This document shows positions 1 through 11,822 of a stretch of DNA of 64,000 bases, one piece after another. This DNA is from Knoxdaviesia capensis (Eukaryota; Ascomycota; Sordariomycetes; Microascales; Gondwanamycetaceae). A model generated the notes under the pieces. That model was not told where the DNA came from, did not search any database, and was given only the letters and a program-made list of their open reading frames with translations. The stretch spans positions 456,146-520,145 of the forward strand of contig LNGK01000015.1 of the NCBI GenBank assembly GCA_001510575.1. The letters are read 5' to 3'. The number at the start of each line of letters is the position of its first letter. Positions within the stretch are counted from its first letter, which is position 1. Made by a program: the position numbers and the translations under genes.

Positions 1-478
1 CAGATCAACCTGGAGTCGATCGTCTTCCATAATCAAAGTACGAAAATGAAAGTCCGTGGGGTGATACGTTGTTCGATTCAAGCTTTGATATTCTCTGAAC
101 CCAAACTGGTGCTCACCAAGTATTTGTTTCGGATGTTGGAAATTTCACCTAGCGAGTTGGGGTGCCTTGGAGCTTGTGGGTTAACTTTGTTTTTTCTTTT
201 CGGAGCATGGAGGGGCAAAGCCATGCATCTGACGGGGTTATCCAGCAAACGGGGCTAAATTTTATTGGCCGAGACACATCCGACAATATGCGAGCCCGTG
301 CAGTTCCGACGACTGATCAATCATGTCACCTCATCGCCCATAGGTGAGAAACTAAAATCCGGGGAAACATAACTGACGAACAACAAAACCGCGGTTTGTA
401 TTCTCGCATTCAAGACGCCTAGAGTCGCATTATCACCAATCTCGCCAGTATTGTCTGCTCAATTCACTTCGATCAATC
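1..478. other. 5' flank and promoter of the HMG-CoA lyase gene
   Basis: No convincing gene is visible. Short open frames here overlap one another and lack family motifs. The stretch is taken as the upstream region of the HMG-CoA lyase gene that starts at 479; I could not pick out a clear TATA box. Confidence 0.5.
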
Positions 479-1637
479 ATGAAAAGGGTCGTCCTCGGTT
501 CATTACGGCCGATCACCCGGCGGCATGCCAAATTGTTGAGGCTCTCCTCATCTACGGCTTCCAACGACCATTATGTGAAGCTGGTGGAGGTTGGGCCTCG
601 CGATGGCCTTCAAAACGAAAAATCCACAATTCCCCTCGGGACAAAGATTGAACTGATTGAGCGCTTAGCTAAGACCGGCCTGGCGACAATAGAGGGAGGT
701 TCTTTTGTGTCTCCAAAATGGGTTCCCCAGGTAAGCCGCTGTTCTCTTTTAAAGCTATCGACCACGTTCTAATTATGTTTGCGACGGCTGTGGAACAACC
801 CCATAGATGGACAACTCAAACGATATTCTCGAACATCTCTTGCGAGCGAAAATCTCCCCCCGTAACCCTATCTCCTATTCCTTCCTCGTTCCCAATGCCC
901 GCGGCTTCTCGAATCTTTCGGCAATTCTCAAACAACACGCCGGCACCTTTGCGACTCAGTCCGAGCCAGCGTCTAATCCCCAGACGCCAACGCTGGAGGT
1001 TGCAGTGTTTGCTGCTGCCACCGAGTCATTTTCCCAGAAGAACCTTAACTGCAGTGTCTCTTCATCCTTGGAGAAGTTTAAGGACGTGATCCAGGATTCC
1101 AAGGCCCTAGGCCTACGAGTGCGAGCATACATATCGGTGGTTCTTGGGTGCCCGTTCGAAGGTTATGATGTCGATCCCCGCAAGGTCGCGGAGATTGCCA
1201 CTGATCTTCTTGAATCTGGCGCAGATGAAATCTCTCTTGGAGATACAACTGGAATGGGAACCGCACCACGCACGAAGGACCTGCTCAAGGCGATGACAGC
1301 CGCCGGGATTCGCAACGAAGACATTGCCATGCATTTCCATGATACATATGGACAGGCCCTGGTCAATACAGCCGTTGCTTTGGAGCATGGGATTCGAATA
1401 TTCGATAGCAGCGTTGGTGGTCTCGGAGGATGCCCATACAGCCCTGGCGCGACCGGCAACGTTGCCACTGAAAACATGGTGTACTTTGTCGAGAGCCTCG
1501 GCATGGATACCGGGGTCGACTTGGATGCGGTTGCTGATATTGGATCATGGATCAGTGGGGAGCTTGGCCGACCCAACGATAGTGCTGTCGGCAAAGCAGT
1601 TCTTGGATCTAGGTCACGGACTGAGGCTGGCCCTTGA
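479..1637 (+). CDS. Hydroxymethylglutaryl-CoA lyase (HMG-CoA lyase)
   Basis: Cleaves 3-hydroxy-3-methylglutaryl-CoA to acetyl-CoA and acetoacetate, the last step of leucine catabolism, normally in mitochondria. Two exons, 479-730 and 807-1637, flank a 76-nt GTAAGC...TAG intron in phase 0 and give 360 residues, about the usual length. The N-terminus is rich in Arg, Ser and Leu with few acidic residues, fitting a mitochondrial presequence. The mature part opens with VEVGPRDGLQNE, typical of the TIM-barrel HMGL-like family. HFHDT (about residues 260-264) supplies metal-binding histidines, and the signature SVGGLGGCPY carries the catalytic cysteine (about residue 293). The ATG chosen is the first in frame and the only one that keeps the presequence. 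The next gene is co-directional. Identification is firm; organelle targeting is inferred from composition. Confidence 0.93.
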
Positions 1638-2067
1638 TTCTCGTCTCAATAAAGACATACGATGTTGTGTTTATTAATCCACCTGTTCAGATTCTTCTCC
1701 ATGTATATTGTGTTTTTATTTGTTGAGCTCGAAACTCATACACATTTCCCTCCATCGAAGTATTGCACCTGACAAGAAGATCAAGTTGGATCATGAATCG
1801 TTTAACAGGCGCTGGATTAGGGTTGGAACAACCCTAACTATAGTTTAAGTGGGTTTTGCGGCAAATTACCGGCAGTACCACCCCTGCTCAGCTCCCCTCA
1901 CAAGATTATAGCTCTATCTCAGAGCAACTATTTCCCTCCCCTTCAAAACCTTGACCATACCCAAAATCCTTCTATTGCGAGCTGTGACCTTTTTAACCCT
2001 CACTCATCCTTATATAAATTCCCTCGCATATAACTCCAAACTCGCCGTTTAATATCCCACACATATC
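1638..2067 (+). promoter_or_regulatory. Intergenic region with TATA box of the V-ATPase B gene
   Basis: This region separates two co-directional genes. A TATATAAATT sequence at 2011-2020 lies about 50 nt upstream of the V-ATPase ATG at 2068, and pyrimidine-rich stretches surround it, as in many fungal promoters. The left part probably holds the HMG-CoA lyase 3' UTR. No gene is seen. Confidence 0.5.
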
Positions 2068-4207
2068 ATGGCTGATCCTCGAGTGAAGTCGCCGTACTCA
2101 GTTGTTCCGCGTTTGCGGTACAACACCGTTGGAGGTGTCAATGGCCCGCTGGTTATCCTCGAAAATGTGAGCACATAAATCTGCGCCTTTTGGAGATGCT
2201 CACTTGCGCCGAGCTGTGCGGCCATGGCGTCTGCTACATGCCCTCCACATATGTGTCTCTGTGTTGGCTAACTGACATTTTGGATACGTTTTCAAGGTCA
2301 AATTCCCTCAATACAATGAGATCGTCAGCATTACTCTTCCCGACGGCACAAAGCGCTCTGGTCAGGTCCTAGAAGCTCGAGGTAAGCTCCCGATCGTGTG
2401 CGATGAATTCCCGTTCAGCCTATGAATATACAGACATGCAAGGCTATGCATGCATAAGCACCTGTATACTAATACAGTTATCTTCTTTACAGGTGACCGA
2501 GCTGTCGTTCAGGTACGAAATTTTCACGGCGATCGAACGTGCTGTTATTATCTCTTTGGGGGCAGGCATTAACACACAGCTGCGGGTTAAATATAGGTCT
2601 TTGAGGGAACTACCGGTATCGATGTCAAGAAGGTATGCGCAACTCTATTTCCACCTCCTTTTTACGGGCAGAAAGTCTTGCGCCCATGTCTATTTGGTTC
2701 TCATTTTCTGTGTTCTGTTTATACTAACATTCCGCTCTAAATAGACTACGGTCGAGTTCACCGGCCAAAGCTTGAAGCTTGGTGTGTCTGAGGACATGCT
2801 TGGTCGTATCTTTGATGGATCGGGAAGAGCTATTGACAAGGGCCCCAAGGTGCTGGCCGAGGAGTTTCTTGATATCAACGGATCTCCTATCAACCCGTAC
2901 TCGAGAGTAAGTTGGCTTCAGCCTCGCTGAACTCACTAGATGATAGCCTTGCTTACTGACCATCGTTTCCCAAAACGTCTAGGAATACCCAGAGGAGATG
3001 ATCTCGACCGGTATCTCTGCTATCGATACGATGAACTCGATTGCTCGTGGACAGAAGATTCCCATCTTCTCTGCCTCCGGTCTCCCGCACAACGAAATTG
3101 CCGCTCAGATTTGTCGCCAAGCTGGTCTGGTCAAACAGAAGGGAATCACCAACAAGGGTGTTCACGATGGACACGAGGAGAACTTCTCCATTGTGTTCGG
3201 TGCTATGGGTGTCAACCTGGAGACTGCTCGTTTCTTCACCCGTGATTTCGAGGAGAACGGTTCGCTTGAGCGCGTGACTCTGTTCCTCAATCTTGCCAAC
3301 GACCCCACGTATGTAACCAGACCCGATACAAATAAATCCCTCTTTCACCACCCACCACCCCCCACCCTTCCCCCAAACCCCGACAGTTGTTCTCGCATAT
3401 TGACAGTCTCATTCAACACTTGATAGGATTGAACGTATTATCACTCCCCGTCTCGCCCTTACCACTGCTGAGTACTATGCCTACCAGCTCGAAAAGCACG
3501 TTCTCGTCATTCTTACCGACATGTCTGCCTACTGCGATGCCCTTCGTGAGGTCTCGGCCGCTCGTGAGGAGGTCCCGGGTCGTCGTGGTTACCCCGGTTA
3601 CATGTACACGGATTTGTCGACTATCTACGAGCGTGCCGGTCGTGTGGCTGGCCGCAACGGCTCTATCACGCAGATCCCCATCCTGACTATGCCTAACGAC
3701 GATATCACTCACCCTATCCCCGATCTTACCGGATATATCACCGAGGGCCAGATTTCCGTCGACCGTCAGCTACACAACCGTGGTATCTATCCTCCCATCA
3801 ACGTTCTTCCGTCGCTTTCTCGTCTCATGAAGTCTGCCATTGGCGAGGGCATGACCCGGAAAGACCACGGTGATGTTTCTAACCAGTTGTATGCGAAGTA
3901 CGCCATTGGTCGTGACGCGGCTGCTATGAAGGCTGTCGTTGGTGAGGAGGCTCTGTCTCCGGAAGACAAGCTGTCTCTGGAGTTCCTGGAGAAGTTCGAG
4001 CGCCAGTTCATCAGCCAAGGCCAGTATGAGTCGCGTACGATCTTTGAGTCGCTCGACTTGGCATGGAGCTTGCTCCGTATCTACCCCAAGGACCTGCTCA
4101 ACCGTATTCCCGCCAAGGTCCTCAACGAATTCTACCAGCGCGCTTCCAAGGAGGCCAAGGGCAAGCAGAAGGCGCCTGCTGCTGAGGAGAACCTCATCGA
4201 TGCGTGA
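2068..4207 (+). CDS. vma2: V-type proton ATPase subunit B (V1 sector, non-catalytic)
   Basis: Regulatory nucleotide-binding subunit of the V1 head of the vacuolar H+-ATPase, alternating with catalytic subunit A in the A3B3 hexamer. Seven exons: 2068-2166, 2297-2381, 2493-2512, 2597-2632, 2745-2906, 2983-3308 and 3427-4207. All introns are GT-AG, 76-130 nt, and the frame closes exactly to 502 residues, the family's usual size. The N-terminus (PRLRYNTVGGVNGPLVIL) and the beta-barrel are followed by the nucleotide-binding fold with GRIFDGSGRAID, PIFSASGLPHNEIAAQICRQ and ILTDMSAYCDALREVS, and a C-terminal helical domain ending in acidic AEENLIDA. Exon 3 is only 20 nt and exon 4 only 36 nt. The 3' end faces the arabinofuranosidase gene. 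Confidence 0.96.
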
Positions 4208-4695
4208 AGCTTCTCCTGGGTTCATTTTGGAATTTAAATTTTGGTGATTTTTGCTATATCCTGCAATGAAGGGACTAGATAACTGGCAGTTGCTTCTTTT
4301 TATTTGTTTCAAGAGAGACGTATATATCTAATCGTTCTACCTGGCTTTGTCTCGTGTTCACATCTTTTTTTCTTTTGCTGTGGTTTTAAGGGCGAGGAAT
4401 AGTTTGGATGGGGGATTGACGAAGTCCAAGTCATATTTGAGGGTATCGAGGCTTGATACGGGCGAAGCAGGATCCCCATTTGCAGATATCCAACGTTGCG
4501 GTTTAGCTTTCTTGTTTTCTTCGAGTCATCGAAAATTGCACATGCGCCCTGGCGTCTCTTACAACCATTCTGGGATGGTGTTCATCATGATCATTTGGCT
4601 GTAGTTGCACCGCATGATGGTTTGAAACGGCTATCGCCCATGTCTATTCTGTGAATTATTTGTGTCTAACATATCCAATATCTATCTGGTGTCGT
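4208..4695. other. Convergent 3' region between V-ATPase B and arabinofuranosidase
   Basis: This 488-nt spacer lies between two tail-to-tail genes and should hold both 3' UTRs and polyadenylation sites. It is T-rich on the + strand. Short open frames show no codon structure or motif, and no gene is supported. Confidence 0.5.
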
Positions 4696-6540
4696 TCAAG
4701 CTTTCCAGCGCAGCAGAGTCATGGACATGGCTGGAACAGCAGCACTCTGAACTCCGGCGTCCAGCTTTGTCTCCGAAAGCACCACATTTCTGGTCTTGGG
4801 ACCTTCGGCAGCATCAGCCGCAGCCAGCTGGTGGACTTCAACAGTGGCAGTGCTGGGAACTCCCTGCAGGTCAATATCCGATGACTTCGTCTCGTGCATG
4901 TTCACAATGACAAGGTTGACGAAGCCGTCGGCGGAGCGTGTGGCGCTGACATCCAACCACGGGGTAGCGATCTCGGACGAACGAATCCAGGCCGGTTGGG
5001 TCGGGCCGTCATAGGCACCGCAGCGCAGAGTCACAGCCACGGTAGAACCGCGCATGTACTTGCAGAACAGCAGCAGCGGCCACCAGGTCGGCTGCTTCTC
5101 GATCCCGGTCTTGGTGGTCATGAGCGGCGAGATCACATTCACCGACTGCGCAATGTTGGCCATGCCGACGTGCTGGGCCTGGCGGATGAACACGTTCAGC
5201 CACACGGCGACGGCCAGGGCGTCGCTCAGGGTGTAGCTCTCCTCGCCGCCGTCCTCGCCCGGCGCGCGCTTCGGGTCCCACACGTTCCATTCGTCGAAGC
5301 AGATCTTCTGGCGCGGGACTGTCGGTGGCACGGCATTCTCAATGCGCGCGAGGTCAATGAGGCTGGAAGTGATCTGGATAGCGCGCTCAGCGGATAGCGG
5401 GGCTGTGGCATCGCATAGTTGGACAATATTAGTTTGGGCGTTGCGCAACAGTGTGTGTGGGTGTGGTGATGGGAAGGCTTACCGGTCACGTTCATCAAAT
5501 GGTCTTCAGACGCTGTGTAGATGTGGATGGAGTGCATGTCGATAAGCGAAGCTGTGGTGCTTCCACCTAGGCCATGCAAGTCGAACCGGATGCACTCCTT
5601 GATGACGTACGAGTCCCACGAGCTTGTGCCGTCTTGTCCACACAGGATCAGCTTGAGCGAGGGGTCCAGGAGCTTGAGCGCCTTCGCCCACTGGTACGCG
5701 CGCTTGGAGTAATCCTCCTTCGTCATCTGGCCGACCTGCCACGGACCCCACATCTCATTTCCAAGAGCCCAATATTTGACCTGGAGCGTAGATGCTGTCG
5801 TTAGATCAAATGTCATCCTCAATATTCCGGCTTCCATCTGTGAGTATTGGGTCTGGACTCACGTTGTACGGCTTTTCTCTGCCATTCTTTCGACGCATGT
5901 TCGCGTAGTATGTGTCCCGATCAGAGTTGCAGTATTCAACCCAAGCAAGAGCTAGAATTTCGATATATTAGCCTTCTCCATCATCGTGAATAGCTGCGAG
6001 TCGAGATCTGGCGATACTTTGTCGTACTAGGGTTAGGGTCCATTCTTACCTTCATCCAGGGTTCCCGTGCCGAAGTTCAGAGCGAAATAAGGCTCCGTGC
6101 CAACCATTTCACACCATTTCAGGAATTCGTCGGTACCAAACTCGTTTGTCTCGACACCGATCCAAGCCAGCTCTGGACGGCGAGGGCGCAGGTTCTTGGG
6201 ACCAACTCCATCAAGCCAGTGGTAGGTTGCAACAAAGTTTCCACCGGGATACCGCATCACAGGGGCGTTCAGTTCGCGAATGGCCTCCATCACATCTTTC
6301 CGGAAGCCGTTTTCATCGGACAGAGGGTTTCCAGGGTCGTAGATGCCGCCATAAATGCAACGGCCCATATGCCTATAATACACACCGTCAGACTGGGCGG
6401 GTTCGGGACGTCGGTGGAAAACAGGGGACTTACTCGGTGAATCCGCCGTAGATCATGTCGTCAACCTTCGCAATCACCTGGTCCGAGTCGATGCTGATCC
6501 GGGGCCGCGCATCTTCGGCGACGCGCGTATAAAACGCCAT
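4696..6540 (-). CDS. abfC: GH51 alpha-L-arabinofuranosidase, intracellular type
   Basis: Releases terminal alpha-L-arabinofuranosyl units from arabinan and arabinoxylan oligosaccharides. Five exons on the minus strand: 6540-6434, 6372-6050, 5951-5863, 5780-5483 and 5402-4696, with introns of 61-98 nt. The product is 507 residues, typical of short GH51 enzymes. The N-terminal core has GGFTEHMGRCIYGGIYDPGNP and PVMRYPGGNFVATYHWLDGVGP. The acid/base glutamate is in ALGNEMWGPWQ (about Glu182) and the nucleophile in ICFDEWNVW (about Glu310). A C-terminal beta-domain follows. No signal peptide is visible, so the enzyme is probably intracellular and acts on imported oligosaccharides. The ATG at 6540 begins MAFYTRVAEDARPRISID, as in the family. 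It is divergent from a sugar transporter 2 kb away. The enzyme call is firm; the symbol is by resemblance. Confidence 0.93.
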
Positions 6541-8601
6541 GGTTATTGGGAGAAAGATAGACGGGAGGGCGACCGAATGGGCAATTGAGTATTCGATCTG
6601 AGAACGGCAGAAAAAAAATCAAGAAAATCCAAGAATGAGAATCCAACTCAAGAGAGAGAAGAAAGATGAAATTATCTATGGTAAATCACCGTCAACTTAT
6701 ATATATAACTACGAGCAGGAGCGGGTGCGGTTGAGGAGTTGGTGAGGATGTTCCACAAGTGGAGGTGGAATATAGGCTGTTCTGGGATACATCTCGAAAT
6801 TGTACTAGAGCGCAACTCGCAGCATAAGCCCAGCCCAGTTGATCCGACAAACTCTTACACTGGTATGTAACTGGTTGATATGATATGAGATAAACCTAAA
6901 AAAAAAACAAAAAAGTTTTCCCTTGCGGAAGTGCCTTTCACGGGCTAGAATAGTGAGAATTCGTATTCAACAAGGCCGTCCATGATCCTAGAGGCAACCG
7001 GACCTTCAAAAACCTGTGGGACATAATTTCTGCCTGACCATTCTCGCATGAACGTTATTAACTTGACCATCTAATTGCCTCTTCCTCCCATGACTGATGG
7101 TGGATTTGTAGTTGCGAAAGCACGTCACATGAGCAGAGCGGGCCAATGTTACTGGTGCGCATGTCGAACGCGAGTGAGCGACAGGGTGCTTGTATCCGAC
7201 TCGGCAACACAAGGATACCGCCCTCCATTCGTATTAGTCTCTGATCTCTGCACATCGGGTTGAGCTACGCCACAACATGGAACCACCCCAGTTAATATAG
7301 AATCAATAGGTTGTCGTAGTGAATCACAAGCGGGCTAACTAACTCGTTATTGTTGGTAAGAGATTGAAGCGCCTCGCTCAGTCGATCCGAAAAAGCATGC
7401 AAGCCACGGGAGTGAATAGGCGAGCCTCTACCAGCACGCCGCCTCGCCGGAACGATCTAACCCATTAAATGCTCAACAACCATTTGCCGCCGCCTTCAAC
7501 AGTCGGAGTTATTTATCGCGAACTTCAAAGTTTGCCCACAAGACCATGTGGTACACCCGCCGGGGAAATAATCGGCGCTTTGGATTGGTGCGCAAAGAGT
7601 GAGGACGGCGGTTCTCGGACTCCTTCGATGCACTAGGCTAGAAAAACGAACCCCTGTTGTTTCCTGGGGATTGGCCGGGCGTGGGGGAGCGGATAACAGG
7701 CCTGCCAGTCTAGCGACAACACCACACCAAAATCACTCCTGGATATGCTGCAATCCATGTTGAGTTCCGAGTCTGCCATCCTTGGAGTCAAGAAACCAAA
7801 AAAAAATAATTAGTTTTTTTGTTCTTTTTTTTTTTTTTTTCTAGGTTTATTCTGGTGTCGCTGTGAAAATAGTACCGACCCGCTTATGGAGATGTTGGGA
7901 AGGCCCCAGAAACTCTTATTCATGGGGATGCTTTGGAGATCCCAACACCGCCGCCGAAGATATTTGACACAATAAGTCTTCTGAACTTCATATCAACCTC
8001 CAAGTCACCGTGTTAGATAGATCACATTGCCTTCAAAAGAGAAGAGCGTAGAGAAAGGAAATCTAACAGTCGCCTCCTCATGATATGGCTATCATTTCTC
8101 ATACACATGAACAATACTGTATGCTGTAGCCTGTAACACTGCAGGCTAGACAATCCGGGGTGTGTGGGGAAGGGGAACGAGAAGCTGTGCTATCCCCTGC
8201 AGGTGAAGCCACAAAATCTGGGGAACAGCTAGGGATGGGTTGCAATGATCAATCGCGTAGGGGAACTTGGAGTACATACGGTAATTCCACCAATGTAATC
8301 CGGCTATCCACGTCCTTGACCTGTGTTTTCATAGTCAAAGGTTAAGACAGATGAGAGTCGCTTGTCTCTATGTCTACTACCTTTTGGCTCGCACATGGCC
8401 ACTGGCTTCCCACATCCCGCCCGCATGGCTGGCTGCCACATGGTGTCTATAAAGGCAGTGCCATCCCCACAGATAATCTGGAGTCAAATGTCCTCGCTTC
8501 CCTCACTTCTTCTCTCATTGTTTGTTTCTCACTTGCCTCTACGCTGAATCCTATCTCTGTATACAAGATATCATTCTGCCCCCTTTCCATATCCTCCCAC
8601 A
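6541..8601. promoter_or_regulatory. Shared 2-kb divergent promoter region, arabinofuranosidase / sugar transporter
   Basis: No coding gene is supported here. A minus-strand TATATATAAG lies at 6698-6707, about 160 nt upstream of the arabinofuranosidase ATG. A plus-strand CTATAAAGGC lies at 8447-8456, about 150 nt upstream of the transporter ATG. Five motifs fitting the CreA consensus SYGGRG occur at 7664-7669, 7681-7686, 8155-8160, 8164-8169 and 8218-8223. One GGCTAA, matching the XlnR-type core, is at 7333-7338. There is a long T-tract around 7,830. The motifs are short and would occur by chance, so the clustering near the transporter is suggestive only. Confidence 0.45.
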
Positions 8602-10418
8602 ATGGCACTTCCCCCGAAGTGGTACCAGTTCCTGGTGAGCGTGTTCGCTTCACTCGGATCCTTGCTCTATGGATATGACCTTGGTGTCATCGCCGAAGCC
8701 ATTGCCTCGCAGTCTTTCACGGCAAGATTCAACCCGACGAGCAGTGAAGTGTACGTCTTCCTTTCCATCAAAACCCAGAATCTCTACTGCCGTGATATTG
8801 ATCTGACCATTGCATGATTTTCTCTCCATCCAGCGGTGCGGTTGTGTCTATCTTCACAGGCGGAGCCTTTTTCGGAGCCTTCTTCGCCGGCCCGTCGGGA
8901 GATCGGCTGGGCCGGAAGATGACAATTCTGATTGGCGCCCTCATCTTCTGCCTTGGAGGCGCGCTCCAAACCGGTGCTCCGCACATCAACTACCTCTATG
9001 CTGGGCGCGCCCTTGCCGGTCTTGGGTATGTCGTTTCCACATGTGCCGGGATAAGTGTTGCGACTAACATTTCCGTTGTTCAGTGTTGGCTTCTTGTGCA
9101 TGATTATTCCTTTGTACCAGGCTGAGCTTTGCCACCCCAGCATTCGTGGCCGGGTCACCGCTCTCCAGCAATTCATGCTTGGTGTTGGTGCCTTGTCTGC
9201 GGCATGGATCTCATATGGTGCGTTACTATATCGGCAGTCTACCACACTGACGGAGTTCCCTCGATCGTGACCCCTTTCAGGACTAACAGAGAAACAGGAA
9301 CCTATATCGGATTTGCCCCCGATGATGATCGCCAATGGAGAGTGTCACTGGGCATTCAGATCGCGCCTGGAGCTATCCTTGCCATGCTCATTCTACTATT
9401 CCCCGAGTCGCCTCGTTGGCTCATTGACCACGGACGGGTTGAAGAAGGCCTCAAGACCCTTGCGCGGCTGCACTCGCAAGGCGATATCAACGACGCCTGG
9501 GTCAGAGCCGAGTTTGAGCAGATCCAGGATACTTTGGCGTCTGAGCACGAGCAGGAGGCAAAGTCGTACATCGAGCTCTTCCGCGATCGCTCGTGCTTCC
9601 GTCGTCTGTTCATCGCCTGCGCTCTGCAGGCTAGCATCCAGATGACTGGTGTCAGTGCTATCCAGTATTACTCCGTCACCATTTACAAGAAGATCGGCAT
9701 TGCTGGCGACGAGACTCTCCGGTACCAGGCGATCTCTTCCGTTCTCGCGCTAGTCGCCCAGTTTCTGTGCATTCTGTTCATCGATCACACCGGTCGCCGC
9801 TGGCCCCTGATTTCCGGAAACTTGTTTAACATGGTGACCTTCATCGTCGCCACCGTGCTCCTGGCAAAGTTTCCCCCGGGCGAAGGAGAAACCAACGGCG
9901 CTGCCGCTTGGGGTTTCATTGCCATGACTTGGCTCTATAATTTCTCGTTCAGTGCCACCTGCGGCCCGCTGTCATGGATCATCCCCGCTGAGATCTTCGA
10001 CATGAAAACGCGATCCAAGGGTGTGTCGATTGCTACCATGATTTCGTTTGCGTTCAACACTTTGATCGGCCAGACGACGTCCGTGGCTCTCGATGATAAC
10101 ACTGGAATTGGCTGGCGCTGGTACATTCTGTTCATTGTGAGTCCCATCATTCACATTCTTGAAAAGGAGTCCCATGTTATCTTGACTTTTACTGATCCTA
10201 AAATATTTCCTTAGGTGGGCAACTTCACCAACGCCGTGTTCTTTTGGGCTCTGCTCCCCGAGACTGCGAAGAGACCACTGGAGGAAATGCGCCACCTGTT
10301 CACTGAGGCGCCGTGGTTTATTCCGGGCATGGATGAGTCCAAGTTTGCTGCTATTGATCTCCAGCGTCGCGCCGACCAGGTCGAGCGTAAACAGGAGGTC
10401 ACTCACCAGGAGGCTTAG
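8602..10418 (+). CDS. MFS sugar transporter (SP family)
   Basis: Plasma-membrane proton-coupled or facilitated sugar transporter. Five exons: 8602-8750, 8834-9025, 9084-9217, 9298-10136 and 10215-10418, giving 505 residues. Family signatures are visible in order: GSLLYGYDLGVI in TM1, GDRLGRKMTIL in the TM2-3 loop, GRALAGLG with the R-G-x-G pattern in TM4, AELCHPSIRGRVTALQQF, PESPRWLIDHGR before the central loop, DHTGRRWPL in the TM8-9 loop, PAEIFDMKTRSKG, and PETAKRPLEE at the C-terminus (a variant of PETKG). Twelve membrane segments are expected. The acceptor at 9297, preceded by a CTAAC branch site, is chosen over AG at 9280 because only it keeps the frame. The divergent arabinofuranosidase suggests pentose or oligosaccharide uptake, but the substrate cannot be read from sequence. 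Confidence 0.92.
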
Positions 10419-10844
10419 AAGAACGACGACACATTGATGCGGCTATTTTGTTCTTGTTCTTGTTATACTGGAGCATTCTGGAGCATAAGCTAGGCTCATT
10501 TGCACGTCGTGTAATTCTCGTGGTATCCCGGATGGGCTCGGCCTTAAATGTCCCAGTTTGAACAGGTATTCTTTGATGCAGAAGTTGACGGGCCCTATTT
10601 GATCAATCGAGCCAACAGCGAATCAGAAACAACAGAAATGCAAGCTGTATTCGGCGCGGAAAGCGGCTGAACTATATGAGTGCTAGACAACGACAAAGTG
10701 TATTCAAATGGACAAAACAGTAACGCAGCTCATTAGCACCCAAGTCCAAACACTGCCGCCTCCACGCAAGACTTTTGTTTGTTGACTCCTCTGTATTTTG
10801 ATGTGTACATAAATATATAACTTCAATTTTGTTCTTTCCTTTCT
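10419..10844. other. Convergent 3' region between sugar transporter and PDX1
   Basis: A 426-nt spacer between two genes pointing at each other. It should contain both 3' UTRs. No gene is seen. Confidence 0.5.
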
Positions 10845-11822
10845 TTACCAACCGCGCACAGCAAGCTTCTCCTCGGGCTTCATGGTATCGCAGTTGATGC
10901 CAACCATGGCCTCGCCGAGACCGGTGCTGCACTCGGCGAGCACAGAGGCATCCTGGAAGTGGGTAGTGGCGCGAACAATAGCGCGGGCGCGCTTGGCCGG
11001 GTCGCCAGACTTGAAGATACCGCTTCCAACGAACACGCCGTCGCAGCCAAGCTGCATCATGAGAGCGGCATCGGCGGGGGTAGCGACACCACCGGCAGCG
11101 AAGTTGACGACTGGCAGCCGGCCAAGCTCGGCGGTCTGCTTGAGAAGAGCCACGTCGCAGCCAATCTCGCGAGCCAGGGCGCGGATGCCCGGCATGCCAT
11201 CGTTGGCAAGAACGGCGCGCGCATGGGCAATGTCCTTCTTCAGGGTCTTGACGTGCGTCACAGCCTCCACGACATCGCCGGTACCGGCCTCGCCCTTTGT
11301 GCGGATCATGGCGGCGCCCTCGGCAATGCGGCGCAGCGCCTCGCCGAGGTTCCGGCAGCCACACACGAACGGCACCTTGAACGGGTGCTTCTCGACATGC
11401 GCTTCGCGGTCGGCGGGGGTGAGCACCTCGCTCTCGTCGATGTAGTCGATGTTGAGGGCCTCGAGGATCTGGCACTCGACAAAGTGGCCGATGCGCGCCT
11501 TGGCCATGACGGGGATGGTGACGGCCTCCTGGATTTCGCGGATGATGGCGGGGTCGGACATGCGCGCAACGCCGCCGTCCTTGCGGATATCAGCCGGGAC
11601 ACGCTCCAGCGCCATGACGGCGCAGGCGCCAGCCTCTTCGGCAATGCGCGCCTGCTCGGCGTTGGTCACGTCCATGATCACGCCGCCCTTGAGCATCTGC
11701 GCAAGGCCGGCCTTCACTGCGAAAGCCGGCACCGAGGTGCCGTTGGCCGGCGCCGAGCCATTGGCAGTCACGGCGACGCTGGCAGGGCCCTCAAGGCTGA
11801 CGGGAGCTTCGGTAGAGGCCAT
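10845..11822 (-). CDS. pyroA: Pyridoxal 5'-phosphate synthase, synthase subunit PDX1 (SNZ/PyroA)
   Basis: Forms PLP directly from ribose 5-phosphate, glyceraldehyde 3-phosphate and ammonia supplied by the PDX2 glutaminase; assembles as a dodecamer in the cytosol. Single exon, 325 residues. The (beta/alpha)8 barrel begins after a roughly 30-residue Ala/Ser-rich N-terminal extension. Catalytic residues can be placed by family comparison: the aspartate in GGVIMDV (about Asp51), the first Schiff-base lysine in PVMAKARIGH (about Lys108) and the second in MIRTKGEAGTG (about Lys176). LPVVNFAAGGVATPADAALMMQLG and the C-terminal VRGW are also diagnostic. The frame stays open upstream of 11822, but only a TTG lies at its far end, so the ATG at 11822 is the start. 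The PDX2 gene lies divergently 1.7 kb away. Confidence 0.96.
   Translation of the reverse strand: MASTEAPVSLEGPASVAVTANGSAPANGTSVPAFAVKAGLAQMLKGGVIMDVTNAEQARIAEEAGACAVMALERVPADIRKDGGVARMSDPAIIREIQEAVTIPVMAKARIGHFVECQILEALNIDYIDESEVLTPADREAHVEKHPFKVPFVCGCRNLGEALRRIAEGAAMIRTKGEAGTGDVVEAVTHVKTLKKDIAHARAVLANDGMPGIRALAREIGCDVALLKQTAELGRLPVVNFAAGGVATPADAALMMQLGCDGVFVGSGIFKSGDPAKRARAIVRATTHFQDASVLAECSTGLGEAMVGINCDTMKPEEKLAVRGW

Noticed and set aside
5226..5837. 203-codon minus-strand frame within the arabinofuranosidase locus
   Set aside because: It reads through two introns of the arabinofuranosidase gene; the spliced model explains the region better.
9218..9280. Shorter transporter intron 3 ending at AG 9280
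   Set aside because: It puts the downstream exon out of frame; the acceptor at 9297 follows a CTAAC branch site and keeps the frame.
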